Origin: Glebionis coronaria
Taxonomy: Eukaryota; Streptophyta; Magnoliopsida; Asterales; Asteraceae
DNA length: 64,000 bases
Direction of reading: 5' to 3'
NCBI GenBank assembly: GCA_025667525.1
Contig: JANFOE010000190.1
Location: 1,614,501 to 1,678,500 of the forward strand
This document shows, piece after piece, positions 45,593-56,671 of the stretch; the first letter of the stretch is position 1; each line of letters starts with the position of its first letter. The notes below the pieces were generated by a model that saw only the letters and a list, made by a program, of their open reading frames with translations, was not told where the DNA came from and made no database searches. Both the position numbers and the translations under genes were made by a program.

Positions 45593-47580
45593 AAGATCAA
45601 AGCATAGTTAACATAGAAATTACCTAGGGTGCTCCAAAATGGCTCCTTATGAGATATATGGACTATATCTTCTTCATAACTCTTCAAGAACTCCTATTAC
45701 TTCTTTCAAATATTGCTACTAATCTTAGGGACTTCTTAGAGCTTCAATGGTCATGTGGGAACAGAATTTATGTGTGTTTATGTAAGAAATGGAAGGATGA
45801 TTCTAAAATGAAGCTAAAGACTCCTATTTATACTATTTCTAATCCTTAAGCTCCATTTTTTGGATATGGATGTGTATAATGGATAACATAGTGACTAAGG
45901 GAGGCTAGGGAATATCTATGAAAGTTCTAGGAGTAACTTTACTAGCTATATTAAAACAAATCTGCAATTTATGGTTAAAATAAGTCACGTCTAGAAATAG
46001 ATATGATCTATGATGTGTAGCACACAAGTAGGTGCATCACCTACTTAAAAATATCCCAAAATATCCATTAGTACTGATCCTATGTTTAAAAATGGGAGGG
46101 AAAGTGTTTTAATGCATTTTTGGAGGGAAAAACCTAGGCGTATTCAAAACTAGGGCTTAGGAATGTGATTAGTGATGTATTAGAGTTTAATTAGGGTATA
46201 TACATTGTAATTAAGAAGCTTGAGTCTTTGGTTTGAAGTTTAACAAAGGTTTGACGTGAAAATGGGAAGAAAAATTAGGCGGGTTAGGGTTTCTAATGAT
46301 TTATGGTTAACTCTTAGTAAAAGTGATTATCCTTCAATTAGCTACTGATGTAAACTTAATTTAGGTCGTATACATTGTGTTTTAAGTGTCTAATGAGTTC
46401 TCGCACTTTCTTTAATAGCTTAGTTTAGGTAAACATGTCTAAAGAGTGAAAATACCCATTTTGACCTAATTTAGAAGCCATGCATTGAAACTTGTACCTT
46501 GTGCATTAGGGTGCTTGTACATTGTCTTAACATAATATTATAACCTTAATGAAGTCCTTTAAATATTTATAGATTTGTCCAAAAAGAACTAGGTGATGAT
46601 TCTATGTAGATTTCTTAATAAGGGTTTTTAGGTTATTAATCCTAATGACTTTCTATCTTGGGTAATTAGTGTTTGTACCTTTATAAACACTTATTCCAGG
46701 GCTTATATTGTATGTTTATGACTTCTAGTGATTCTACATTTTTAGTTTAAGGGTTTGTATATGTTGATCATATTCTAGGGATAATTATAGGAGCTTAAGA
46801 TCCTATGCTTTGATAACTTGTACTTTATGCTTTGCTAACTTATAACTTGACTTGAAATAAATTTATATTCTTAATATGATATATAGTTGAGTTTTATAAT
46901 TTGTGGCAAAAGATTAGACTCTAATTCAATGTGAAATGGATTTTATATGCTAATCTTGGTTACTAGGTCTTAACTTGTAATTCGCCTTGGATTAATGAAT
47001 ATTAGCATTTTGTGATCAATTAACTTTCCTTTATATGATAGGTTATAATTAGTATATTGTTTTCTATACTTGTACATTGATATTATGTAATTACATTGCT
47101 TGAAATATGTTTACCAAGGGTTTCTAGGTTGTGATCAAGACTATTATGTACAATTACTTGTATTTAGCTTTGTATGGTTTGTTCTTGCCATTCTTAGGTA
47201 TTATTATATTTTAAAAGTATAGTTTGCAACTTATTTATATTCCATAATGACTTATTCATATGTATTCTCCATTCATAGTTTACCATTCTTGAGTTTACAA
47301 CTCATTTATAGGGATTCTAGGGTGTTTAAGAGAATTTAAGGCATCATAGTTACATTTGAGATGTTCTTATCAATATTGAAATTATTAGATCACTTTCAGA
47401 TCTTAGAATTGATATATACATTGTATTGGCAACATATAGGAATATGTTGTAATAAAAGTTCAGGTTATGAGAAGCAGTTCATCTTACCAACTAAGGTATG
47501 AAAAGCAAAAATTTCTAGTCAAATTTTCATATTGAGACAATCATAGCTTATAGCATATATGTGAAATATGAGGATTGTCA

Positions 47581-50323
47581 CATATGATATCTGATGGGGT
47601 ACCATGCAGTCGCATGATCTCCTAAAGGAATATATCTGCCAATTTGCTAACTGAGAAATCTTTGCGAATTGGAAGAAAATGAGCTAAATTGGTTAAACGA
47701 TGGACTATGACCCATACAGCATCATGCTTCCTCTGAGTCAGTGTATGTCCGGTGACGAAATCCATGGAGATTTTGTCCCACTTCCATTCGAGAATCTCTA
47801 ACGGTTGTAGTAAACCACTAGCCCGCTGCTCGATCTTAGCCTGCTGGCATGTTAGACATTTAGAAACAAAAGTAGCAACATCCTGCTTCATGCCACTCCA
47901 CCAAAAATGCTGTTTGAGATCATGGTACATTTTGGTGGAACCTGGATGAATATAGAATGGAGAGTTGTGAGCTTCTGTTAATAAAGATTCTTTGAGTATC
48001 TAATCATTCGGAACACATAGCTTGGTTCCCTGCCATACAATGCCTTCTTCGTCTACATGAAATTCTGTCTGCCTTAAGATTCTTAATAATAGCCCAAATC
48101 TCACCATCATCCTTCTGAGCTGCCTTGATCCGAGAGATTAAGTCCGGCTCAAATCTCAGATTAGCCCAGTACCCATGTTGTCCACGTACTAAGAACTCAA
48201 TGTCTAATCACTCTAGGTCACGTATGATTTCTTCTTCTATCTTTATGCCGGTAATAATGCCCGACTTCCTGCTGAGAGCATCTGCCACTACATTCGCCTT
48301 ACCTGGATGGTACTGAAGATTGATGTCATAGTCCTTGAGTAGCTCCAACCGTCTTCTCTGCCTCATATTAAGCTCTCGTTGAGTGAATATGTACTTGAGA
48401 CTCTTGTGATTTGTGATGATGTTACATGATTCACCATATAGATAATGTCTCCAAATTTTGAGTGCAAACACTACTGCTGCTAATTCCAGATCATGGGTAG
48501 GGTAATTCTCCTCATAAGGCTTTAGCTGACATGAGGCATATGCAATCACTTTCCCATGTTGCATGAGTACACAGCCTAGTCCTTTACCCGAAGCATCACT
48601 GTAGATCTGAAATCTACTTGTGCCAGATGGGAGAGTAAGAATAGGTGCAGATACTAACCGACGCTTAAGTTCTTCAAAGCTCTTCTCCCGCTCATCATTC
48701 CGGACGAATTTCTCCCCTTACGCATCAACTTGGTCAAAGGTAAGGCTAGTCTTGAAAAGTTCTCCAAAAATCTGCGGTAATAACCAGCTAAGCCCAGAAA
48801 ACTACGAACCTCAATTACAGACGTTGGTCTTGTCCATTTAGTGATAGCTTCAACCTTCACAGGATCTATAGTAATCCCTTCTACGGAGACAATGTGGCCC
48901 AGAAATGCCACCTTGTTTAACCAGAACTCGCACTTAGAAAATTTGGCATACAATTGCTTCTGGCAAAGAATCTGTAGCATAGTGCGAAGATGTTCTTCAT
49001 GTTCTTCCTTGGATTTAGAGAAGATGAGGATTTCGTCGATGAACACGATGAAAAATTTATCCAGAAACTCATGGAAGACGTGGTTCATTAAGTCCATGAA
49101 TACCGCTGGAGCATTAGTGAGTCCGAAAGGCATGACTACGAACTCATAGTTGCCATATCTTGTGCGAAAAGCAGTCTTAAGAATATCCTGCTCTTTCACT
49201 CGCAGCTGGTGATAACCATATCGTAGATCAATCTTGGAGAAGTGCTTGGCACCTTGAAGTTGGTCAAATAGATCATCGATACACGGTAATGGATAACGGT
49301 TCCTAATCGTGATCTTATTCAGCTCACGATAGTCAATGCATAAACGCATGCTGCCGTCCTTCTTCTTGACGAAAAGTACCGATGCACCCCATGGTCTGTT
49401 ACACTCGGATGGATGAAACCTCGCTCTAGTAACTCCTGCAGCTGATCTTTTAACTCCTTGAGCTCTATGGGAGCCATGCGATAAGGAGCCTTAGAGATTG
49501 GTTGAGCTCCTGGGATGAGCTCAATGCCGAACTCTACTTCGCGGATATGTGGTATACTCGGAAGTTCTTATGAAATACATCAGGAAATTCAGAAACAACT
49601 GGTTGATATTGGATCGACGAAGCTTCGGTAATAATATCCTGAATCGTAGCTAAGAAGCCTTCGCAACCATGAGCTAGTAAAGCATGGGCTTGTAAGGCGG
49701 AAATGATTTGCACAGACTTGCCTGGTATAAAACCATTATGAATGTGCTCTAGACCTTGAACATCGCCATAGATCACTCGATAAGTATGACAATCAATGGT
49801 GGCATGGTGTTTAGATAGCCAGTCCATGCCTAAGATTAGATGAAACTCACACATATCCAAAGGAAGTGCGTCTACTGGGCAAACCTTATCATCAAATTCA
49901 AGGGGAAGATCTCTGTACACCTGGGTAATGCGTAGGCGTAGATATACTTAATATGTTCTCTAGTGGCATAGGGATTTTATTAATAGTAGTGGCATACGTA
50001 GTGGATATGACTGAATGAGTTATACCAGTATCAAATAAAACGCAGGCAGCATGACCGTTCATAAAGAGGATGCTAGTGATAGTACCTAAAGACTTATTCT
50101 CCTGATCTCTGGTGGTAGTGTAGACACGACCTGAAGCTGGTGGTTTAGGAGGAGCAGAACCGAAAGTACTAGTAGTCTCTCCTTTGTTGGAGTCCTTAAA
50201 CATATGTCATGGCTGTCCACACTTAAGGCAAACTCCGGCAGCCTTATGACATGGTCAGGGATGTCTACGACCACACGTAGTGCAAATAGGATAGGTATAA
50301 CCTCCAGGAGGTACCCTCGCTAC
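47581..50323 (-). pseudogene. Tekay-II pol: protease, RT, RNase H, integrase N-part, broken
   Basis: Aligns with Tekay-I pol across its length with stops and frameshifts. Protease has LFDTGITHSVIS (near 50010-50045). RT at 48654-49349 carries FIDEIL where FIDDIL is required, so an active-site Asp is Glu. RNase H is at about 48208-48640 ([17 protein letters not shown]). The integrase HHCC region and first catalytic Asp (MDFVTG) are at 47622-47950. It ends within RLHGTPSDI at the element G junction. The CCHC knuckle region near 50200-50300 is damaged. Confidence 0.85.
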
Positions 50324-50407
50324 CTGAGAGCATGTTTAAGAAGATATGCATGAGACATGATTATTTGGCATAAACATGACTACACTAAATTTTAAGTGAG
50401 AAATTAC
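50324..50407 (-). other. Intron-3-like GT-AG segment in Tekay-II
   Basis: 84 bases, starts GTAATTTCTCAC and ends CTCTCAG, at the same place as the 81-base segment of Tekay-I. Direct splicing does not restore the frame here, which fits general decay of the copy. Confidence 0.45.
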
Positions 50408-51459
50408 CAGATGAAGACGAGTTATTAGGCTGTTGACCCTTAGTATTTTGGTCACGCCTACTCGTAGAAGAGTTTATGAGTTTATGATGCTGACATGTTA
50501 GTATGAATGACATACAACAACTTAAGATAGAAGATTTTATGAGTTTAGGGACCTGTTGTTGTTGGAATTGCTGGCATTGTTATGGTAATTGTCATTTTTA
50601 CGCCTGTCTGATCTGTATCGGTCATTAGATTGACCGTGCCCCTTGTTGTTCGTCTGCTGAGTGGCCGGTTAGGACTGGTCTCCATCCTTCTATTTGAAAG
50701 ATACAATTGGATAGGACAATATATAAAAATGAACCTACAGATTGGAATAAGATGATAACGCTTGATGACTAAAATTTAGACCTCTTCTCTGGACGAGCTG
50801 GCTTCTCGTAGTCATCTCTCAAATGCAGCATTTCCAAGCTACATGTTGCGTCAGCCACTTGTGACACATTAGTGAAAGTGGCACTAAGTAACTGATCAAC
50901 AGTCGTGGAGTGAAGAGCCCAGCGAAAGTGCTTCGCTTGCTCCTCAGCAGTACTTGTAGTAGCGCCCAGAAATCCAGCCACTTGAGAAAGCTCTGTATAA
51001 ACTCCGTGTTGTTTGCTCCTGCTTAGCCGTAGGAAAGAACTGATTGTAGAACAGAGTCTTGAATTGATCCCAAGTCAAAACAACCAACCATACATCACCT
51101 CCATTTGTCAGCTTGTATGCCCTCCACCAAGCTAACGCATCTCCTTCGAACTTATTGCAAGCCAACCTTGCCTTGTAAATTCCATCACATCCCATAGCAT
51201 CGAAGATTTTCTCCATGTGCGAAATCCAGTTTTCCGCATTAGATGACACTTCAGCTTTCTCAAAAGATCAAGGCTTTTGCTTATTGAACCTCTCTAGCCA
51301 AGTATGTAGAGTAACCGGTGGAGGAGGGGGATGATTGTTGTTCTGATTCGGGATGTTCTGGTATTAATCCCAAATCTGATTCCTAATCTATGGGAGCATA
51401 GCTTGCAGAGCTGCTTGGACAGCTGCAACCAGTTTCTCGTTGGTGCGTGTGTTGACCAT
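50408..51459 (-). pseudogene. Tekay-II gag, broken
   Basis: ATG at 51459 (MVNTRTNEK), then stops and frameshifts. Recognisable pieces: ENWISHMEKIFDAMGCDGIYKA, ALAWWRAYKL and LFYNQFFPTAKQ (50944-51249), and a second piece with MAGFLGATTSTAEEQ, FRWALHS and FTNVSQVADA (50769-50981). Same domain as Tekay-I gag. Confidence 0.85.
50690..50781 (-). other. Intron-1-like GT-AG segment in Tekay-II
   Basis: 92 bases, starts GTCTAAATTTTAG after AGAAGAG and ends CAAATAG. It contains an immediate stop and is not a multiple of three, unlike the 75-base counterpart. Confidence 0.45.
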
Positions 51460-51657
51460 CTGACAGTTTAAAAGATGAAATGAAATGATTAAGCTGGTTA
51501 GAACATAGGATAAACATAAGAAATGCATGAAGAGTTTATAAAGGCATGGCCAACGAAAACAGCCATTGGTAATAGTGGACGCCTATGGGTCGGTCCTCAA
51601 AACAAAATTGACATAATCATAGGTGAACGCCTATAAGTCAAAAACTGGCTCTGATAC
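51460..51657 (-). other. Tekay-II leader
   Basis: Holds two decayed units of the leader hairpin: 51575-51598, with arms GGAC/GTCC and core GCCTATGGGTC, and a half unit at 51622-51639. Ends in the primer site at which element IV is inserted. Confidence 0.65.
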
Positions 51658-52105
51658 TGATAGGTGTGAAAACACCCATCTTTTCTACCACTTAATTACA
51701 TTAAAACGGGACCTAAACGTGTATTTTATGTCGTAAATGGCGGAATTATGCGTGGTTTGTGTTTTTATTGTGTTTCAGGGTCGAGAAGGTGAAAAGTGGA
51801 GAAAACACGGCTTTCACGGGCTTTTATTGAAGAAAAAGACAAAAGACGAAGTTGAAAGATCAAGAGTGGAAAAAGAACGGAAGTCCAAGACCAATTCTGA
51901 AGATTTATCGAAGAAAAAGTCAAAAGACGGAAGTTTACTAAAAAGCCGAAGAACTCAGGTTTAAATTATGAAGAAATTACAAGACGAGTTCAAAGAAATC
52001 CCGAGACGAAGTCTTAGAAGTCGAAGAATTTGAGAAGACTGAAAGACTGAAAGACTAAGGACCAAGATAGAAAGAAAGAGGAAGCCACCAACCACTCCCC
52101 TCTCC

Positions 52106-52148
52106 TATAAATACCACCCTCACAACATGTGAGAGGGTTGGTTAGTTT
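52106..52148 (+). promoter_or_regulatory. TATA box and start-site hairpin of element IV
   Basis: TATAAATA (52106-52113) followed by the inverted repeat CCCTCAC aacat GTGAGaGGG (about 52117-52137), about 10-30 bases downstream, so the RNA may begin in or near the stem. The right LTR has the same at 57120-57151. Confidence 0.65.
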
Positions 52149-52549
52149 TTAGGATTAGATTAGGAGTAGGTAGTTTCTCTCTCTAGATCTATACTTTCTC
52201 TCTCTAGATTAATTTGTGTTTAAGTTTTTGTTATTGGATCTTTACTTTTTAATCAAACTTTTAATTCATCATCTTCTTCCTTTCTTGTTTGATTTGTTCT
52301 TTATCTTGATTGTTCATGTTCTTGAGTTTTTATGATTTTGATCAAGTGGGTTTTGATTAATTTGGTTATGTTTGTTAGTTTAGTTGATTTGTTTTGATTG
52401 ATTATTGTTAGTTGATGTTTATTGGTCGTTTTGGTTTAATCGTTCGTTTGATTTTGATTAATTTAAGGATAAATTGTTGTTACTGTATATCCCATGTTCT
52501 TCGGGTTCGTTGCATCTGTTTCTGTTTTTCCCAGATTCAAAGAGAAGAA

Positions 52550-52865
52550 ACTTGTTCATTCGGAACTTTAAGAGTTCCGGATCAAGCCTTCATTCGGAAG
52601 TCTGAAGTTCCGAGTCAAGGAACCTTCATTCGGAAGTTTGGAAGTTCCGAGTCAAGGAACCTTCATTCGGAAGTTTTGAAGGTCCTTCATTCGGAAGTTT
52701 GGAAGTTCCGAGTCAAGGAACCTTCATTCGGAAGTTTTGATGTTCCGAGTCAAGGTCCTTCATCCGGAAGTTTTGATGTTCCGAGTCAAGGTCCTTCATC
52801 CGGAAGTTTTGATGTTCCGACTCAATTGCATTCATTCGGAAGTTTTAAACTTCCGAATCAAGGAT
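52550..52865 (+). repeat. 36-base tandem repeats in the 5' LTR of IV
   Basis: Units built on CATTCGGAAGTTTTGA and GTTCCGAGTCAAGG. The left LTR has two, and the right (57564-57915) three, copies of the unit with CATCCGG. Confidence 0.85.
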
Positions 52866-53233
52866 CTTTCTATTTTTATTTTTAAGTTTTCTTCTTTTAA
52901 TTTCAAGTTTTATTCTTCCCGTCTTTTTTATCTGGATTTTTATTCTCGTTTCTTTTAGTTTAAGTTTTTATTTGCGTCATTTACTTTTTGTTAAATTTTA
53001 ATTTTACGTCCTTTCATTTCTCGTCATTTATTTTCAAAAGTTTTAAATATCGCACCGTTTACATTTTAACTTGTTTTAATTTCTCGTCATTTATTATTAA
53101 GTCTTGCTCATTTATTTTACCAAAACCAAAAATATTTGTTTCACCAAGAACAACTAATCTCACACAATTAACCGGAAATCAATTCGAGAGGATTCCGAGA
53201 AATTAGAACCCATATAAAAATCCAACATTAAAA

Positions 53234-53248
53234 TGGCGCCGCTGTCGG
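53234..53248 (+). promoter_or_regulatory. Primer binding site of element IV
   Basis: TGGCGCCGCTGTCGG three bases after the LTR. This resembles the tRNA-Asp-type site of Athila/Tat elements, unlike the iMet sites of the other Ty3 elements here. Confidence 0.8.
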
Positions 53249-53435
53249 CTCTTTTCGTGAAGATCGAAGGGTTTTTGTGAGTGACGCGTTGGATTTTGGG
53301 ATCCGTTCACTTGTGAACGTTATTTTTCTTGTCAAAAATTTTCAAAAATCCAAAAACATTTAAAAAATCATAAAAAGCATTTCTTTTTCAAAGTTTTGCA
53401 CCAAAAATATTCTTCTTGCTTATCTATCTTTCTTC

Positions 53436-54800
53436 ATGGATTTTTATGTCCATTGCGTCCGGTGTGGGAAACAATTATCTGGGAACAAGTCTTGTCAATG
53501 GTGTACATGTGAGCGGTACGGAAACGATATCGACTACACACAATCTGGATTTTGTCCTTTGTGCAACTCGACTAATTCGTACTTTTTGAACCTACCTCCT
53601 GTTCCCCCGTGCATCTATTGTGGAAGCGATTCTCATTGGCATGTTTCGTGCCCGGTTCGATACCCGTATGGTCACGGGCAAGAACCGGGGTACAATTATG
53701 ACAATGAAAATAGCTATCCACAAGACGCACCTAATTTTTCTCCACACCCGGTTTGCAACAACTGTGGGGGTCCTTACGATACCTATTATTGTCAACCAAT
53801 GAATTATTATGAGCAAAATCCGGATCCTCAGTTTTCTTCACCTATGGATTATTATGATCCAAACCCGGTTTCTAATTATTCCCAACCGATGAACAACTAT
53901 GAGCCACAACCTTGCTATAATTCAGGTTTTCAACACTATGAGCCCCCATCGCACTCACTCGATCATCAGCCTCGTCACGGGATGAGTTACCAAGAACCAA
54001 TTGTCGATCTTGCTACAGCTTTTCAAGCGCAATCAAAAGAGCTTTTACACACGCTGCGAACTTGTATGGAGTCATTTTTACAGCAGCAAGATCAGACGAG
54101 TACCCATATCCCTGAGCATATTATTGACCCTATAAATAATGAGGAGAGTGATGATAATATTGAGGTTATTTTCGACGAGGAGGAATTTCTAAAGCAAAAT
54201 ACTTCACTCCTTAGTAATGATAGCTTTCACATTCCTGAGATCGATGAGTTTCTTGCTATTGATACACCCGTGGAATACACATCCGGGTATGCTGATGTGG
54301 ATGGAGATATACTTTTTCTAGAGGATTTATTACACGATGACATTACACCTTCTATTCCAGAGGTAGAAAGATGTGAATCTACTGAAAAAGGAACACAGGT
54401 GGAAGGTAATTGTTCTCATACTTCTCATATTATATTGCCACCTCATCCTCCCACGTGCACACCCAAGCGGGTGATGTATCACTTTTACTCTACTCGTTTT
54501 ATACCAGGAAATGAGGATGAGTGTTTTGATCCGGGAGGCAACATTTATTATGATATGATTGATAACAATACGGCTTTGCCGTTTGCTCAGCATCCATTGT
54601 CTTTGGGGGATGACAATGTGCTTACTATACCCAACCCACCTCCCATGGATCTTGACTTCACATACTATACGTATGTTAAAAGGACCTTTCTCCCTTTCAA
54701 GACTTATTCCCCCGCCTCTCCTTTATTAATGTCTACCGAGAATGAGGACAAGGTCTTTGATCCCGGTATCACATTCGATGCTTCCCCATGGACCATTTAA
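53436..54800 (+). CDS. Gag-like zinc-knuckle protein of element IV
   Basis: 454 codons, intact, ATG at 53436, 188 bases after the primer site. The N-terminus is cysteine-rich: CVRCG (8-12), a CXXC pair near 20-25 (CQWCTC), CPLC near 39, then a proper CX2CX4HX4C knuckle CIYCGSDSHWHVSC (about 58-71). A variant CNNCGGPYDTYYC at about 107-119 has Asp in place of His. A region of repeated Tyr, Pro and Asn follows (about 120-190), then a stretch containing EPIVDLATAFQAQSKELLHTLRTC, an acidic middle, and two similar tail segments with ECFDPGGN and KVFDPGI. I recall similar proteins with CXXCGGP motifs and FDPG motifs from Asteraceae Ty3 elements. It could package element RNA. No protease or polymerase domain. 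Confidence 0.8.
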   Translation: MDFYVHCVRCGKQLSGNKSCQWCTCERYGNDIDYTQSGFCPLCNSTNSYFLNLPPVPPCIYCGSDSHWHVSCPVRYPYGHGQEPGYNYDNENSYPQDAPNFSPHPVCNNCGGPYDTYYCQPMNYYEQNPDPQFSSPMDYYDPNPVSNYSQPMNNYEPQPCYNSGFQHYEPPSHSLDHQPRHGMSYQEPIVDLATAFQAQSKELLHTLRTCMESFLQQQDQTSTHIPEHIIDPINNEESDDNIEVIFDEEEFLKQNTSLLSNDSFHIPEIDEFLAIDTPVEYTSGYADVDGDILFLEDLLHDDITPSIPEVERCESTEKGTQVEGNCSHTSHIILPPHPPTCTPKRVMYHFYSTRFIPGNEDECFDPGGNIYYDMIDNNTALPFAQHPLSLGDDNVLTIPNPPPMDLDFTYYTYVKRTFLPFKTYSPASPLLMSTENEDKVFDPGITFDASPWTI

Positions 54801-56657
54801 TTCGGGGACGAGTCAGGCTCGTGACTCGGTCAACAAAAACAAGCGCTTTTTGGGAGGCAACCCAATTATCTATCTTATTTCACCATAAGTGTAGGGGGAG
54901 CCCCGTTGGTGTTTCTTGTTTTCTTTCTTATCATTGCAGGGATTAGAGCTTCAAAGACACACTCTTGATGACTTTTGACGAACCGTGATTCCGTGTTCCC
55001 TTCTTCCCGGTTCTATCCTAAACTCTTTTCGATTCACTATTTTATATTTCTCAATATTAAAATAGGAATCTCTTTAGTTGTCTTTTCCTTAACGCGATTT
55101 AAACAAAGTGCACAATGTCCTAAGTGTAGGGGAGTTTACTCCCACATGCTTAAACATTGAGGACAATGTTTATATTAAGTGTAGGGGGGACTTCTATCGA
55201 AGTTAAGTGGTCTTTTCCTTGTATTTGCCCTCATTTTAACCAGAAAATCATTTTTTCGACATTTTTCAAAATTTTTAATCTATTTTGGCCTAGTTGTAGT
55301 CCCCTTTATTTTTGCTATTTTTCTCCTATTTTAATAAAATGGTTTTAACAAGTTTAGTTATCTTAGATATATTAGGCCCGTTGTGAATTTTTTGACTCAA
55401 CCCGAGTTTACTTATCCAAGTTCACTCTAGCTAGTATCCTTAACCATGTAGACCTTAATTGGTTTAATAGGCTAAGCATCCACGAGTCTCATTCCTTGAG
55501 ATTTTAAATTGTGGAGAACGAGAAATGATAGAGTTGGTTACAAGTTTGGTATTCTCTCATTAACTTATGTGAGTTAATTATGATCTTTTTCTCCCATCAC
55601 TTGCTAATAAATTATCTGCAATAAGTAATGTCGTACGATTTGAAAAGTTACTTAGCTTCTAGCCCAAGATCGTTTAAAAGTTGCTCGGTAATGACGAGAG
55701 TTCATAGCCAAGGCATAACTTATGAAGCGGGGCGCGAAGATTGGCGAGTCCGAAAAGGCCCTAACAAGGCATGAGGATTCCATTTTATTGCTGAAGATCC
55801 AAGGTGATGTGAAAAACATTATTCCCAAAGTCAATATGAAGGATCAAGACTCACGACAAAAAGCAATCAACTCCATAAAGATCATGGAGAAGTCTATCCG
55901 AAAAGACCCTAACAAGGTATGAGGATAAATAGATCCAAGTCTAAAAAGGAGGCGGATCGTTGTATCTCGAAATCCCAAATAGAGATTGAAGAAATAATCA
56001 TGAAGTCGTGGTCAACAAAGTTGGAGTACCCCTCAAAAGTCTCCAAGTGAAGAAACTCTATTATGATGAGAAGACCATTATCTCAAGAACGTCTCTCGAA
56101 GATATGAAGTATGAAGTACATGCCAAATATCGGCCCGAGAAAGGTCTCAAATCGTGAACCGAGTTATGCCAAGATATGAACTTTTTGATATCCCGAGAAG
56201 CAGTTTTAAGAGATTTTGTCCTTTAGCTAACTATTGATCAAATCGTCCTACTTTGCTTTCAGCTTTAATAAACTATCGAAATAAGTCCAACAATGCATCT
56301 TCATGATCATTCTAAGACAAAAATAAAATATAAGAGATACCCATAGGAATAAGGGAGTTTAAGTGATTAATTGAACCGCATGAGTAAATGTTTGTTATGC
56401 TAACTTGTACTAACAATGATCTTGTTTTTAAGCTTGGCATGGGGAACGTGAAACTTGAGGGTGATAAACATTCATGACACACAAGCCCTAATGTAAGTCT
56501 TAGATTTCTTTACATGTTTCTTCCTTGTTGCATCTTGTTATTTTCTATCTTTTTGATTTTCCTTAGTTGTTTAATAAAGGCCAAGGTAGGTTGATTATGA
56601 TGGAAAGTGTAAACCTTGCTTTATCACTAAGCATTGCATGAGGGCATTGCAATGGTT
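54801..56657 (+). other. Noncoding 3' region of element IV
   Basis: 1.9 kb after the gene. It holds the hairpin TTGGG aggcaa CCCAA (54850-54865), three polypurine-like copies of AAGTGTAGGGG (54887, 55122, 55177), and the segment ATTGAGGACAATGTT just before the third, which accompanies polypurine tracts in plant Ty3 elements. A 28-base near-repeat occurs at 55750-55777 and 55898-55925. The 66-codon frame at 55722 spans those repeats and has no recognisable function. Confidence 0.65.
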
Positions 56658-56671
56658 AAGTGTAGGGGATT
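56658..56671 (+). promoter_or_regulatory. Polypurine tract of element IV
   Basis: AAGTGTAGGGGATT directly before the 3' LTR (TGATAGGTGTG). Fourth copy of the motif in the interior. Confidence 0.85.

Larger units (their letters stand above)
21001..47580 (-). mobile_element. Element G: old Ty3-type LTR retrotransposon, heavily invaded
   Basis: Composite reading: 3' LTR (21001-24000, its left part missing), polypurine tract (24001-24020), decayed pol (to 26961), coiled-coil ORF (26962-27488), leader (40836-41019), primer site (41004-41016), and 5' LTR (41020-47580). LINE-3 with nested element III and LINE-4 occupies 27691-40835; LINE-2 sits in the 3' LTR and a solo LTR in the 5' LTR. Comparable stretches of the two LTRs are roughly nine-tenths identical by eye, so it is much older than its guests. 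It inserted into the integrase region of Tekay-II at 47581. The internal region is too short for a full gag-pol, so deletions are likely. That both LTRs belong to one insertion is inferred from orientation and order. Confidence 0.65.
41020..47580 (-). repeat. 5' LTR of element G, interrupted by a solo LTR
   Basis: About 3.6 kb without its guest, from TATAACACCCCC (usual TG start mutated to TA) to GAGGATTGTCA. The part after 42285 matches the 3' LTR (21001-24000). Noncoding: small frames such as 45649-45849 recur in the other LTR. Confidence 0.75.
51658..53230 (+). repeat. 5' LTR of element IV
   Basis: 1573 bases. TATA box TATAAATA at 52106-52113, a hairpin at the expected transcription start, and a 36-base repeat array (52550-52865). 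The frames at 51737, 52412 and 52988 recur unchanged in the other LTR because it is so young; no family resemblance. Confidence 0.93.

Noticed and set aside
51737..51964. Lys-rich open frame identical at 56751-56978
   Set aside because: Identity is explained by recent LTR duplication and the frame lies upstream of the TATA box.
52412..52885. 157-codon frame with VPSQG repeats (169 codons at 57426)
   Set aside because: Reading of the 36-base LTR tandem repeat; the extra unit only lengthens it.
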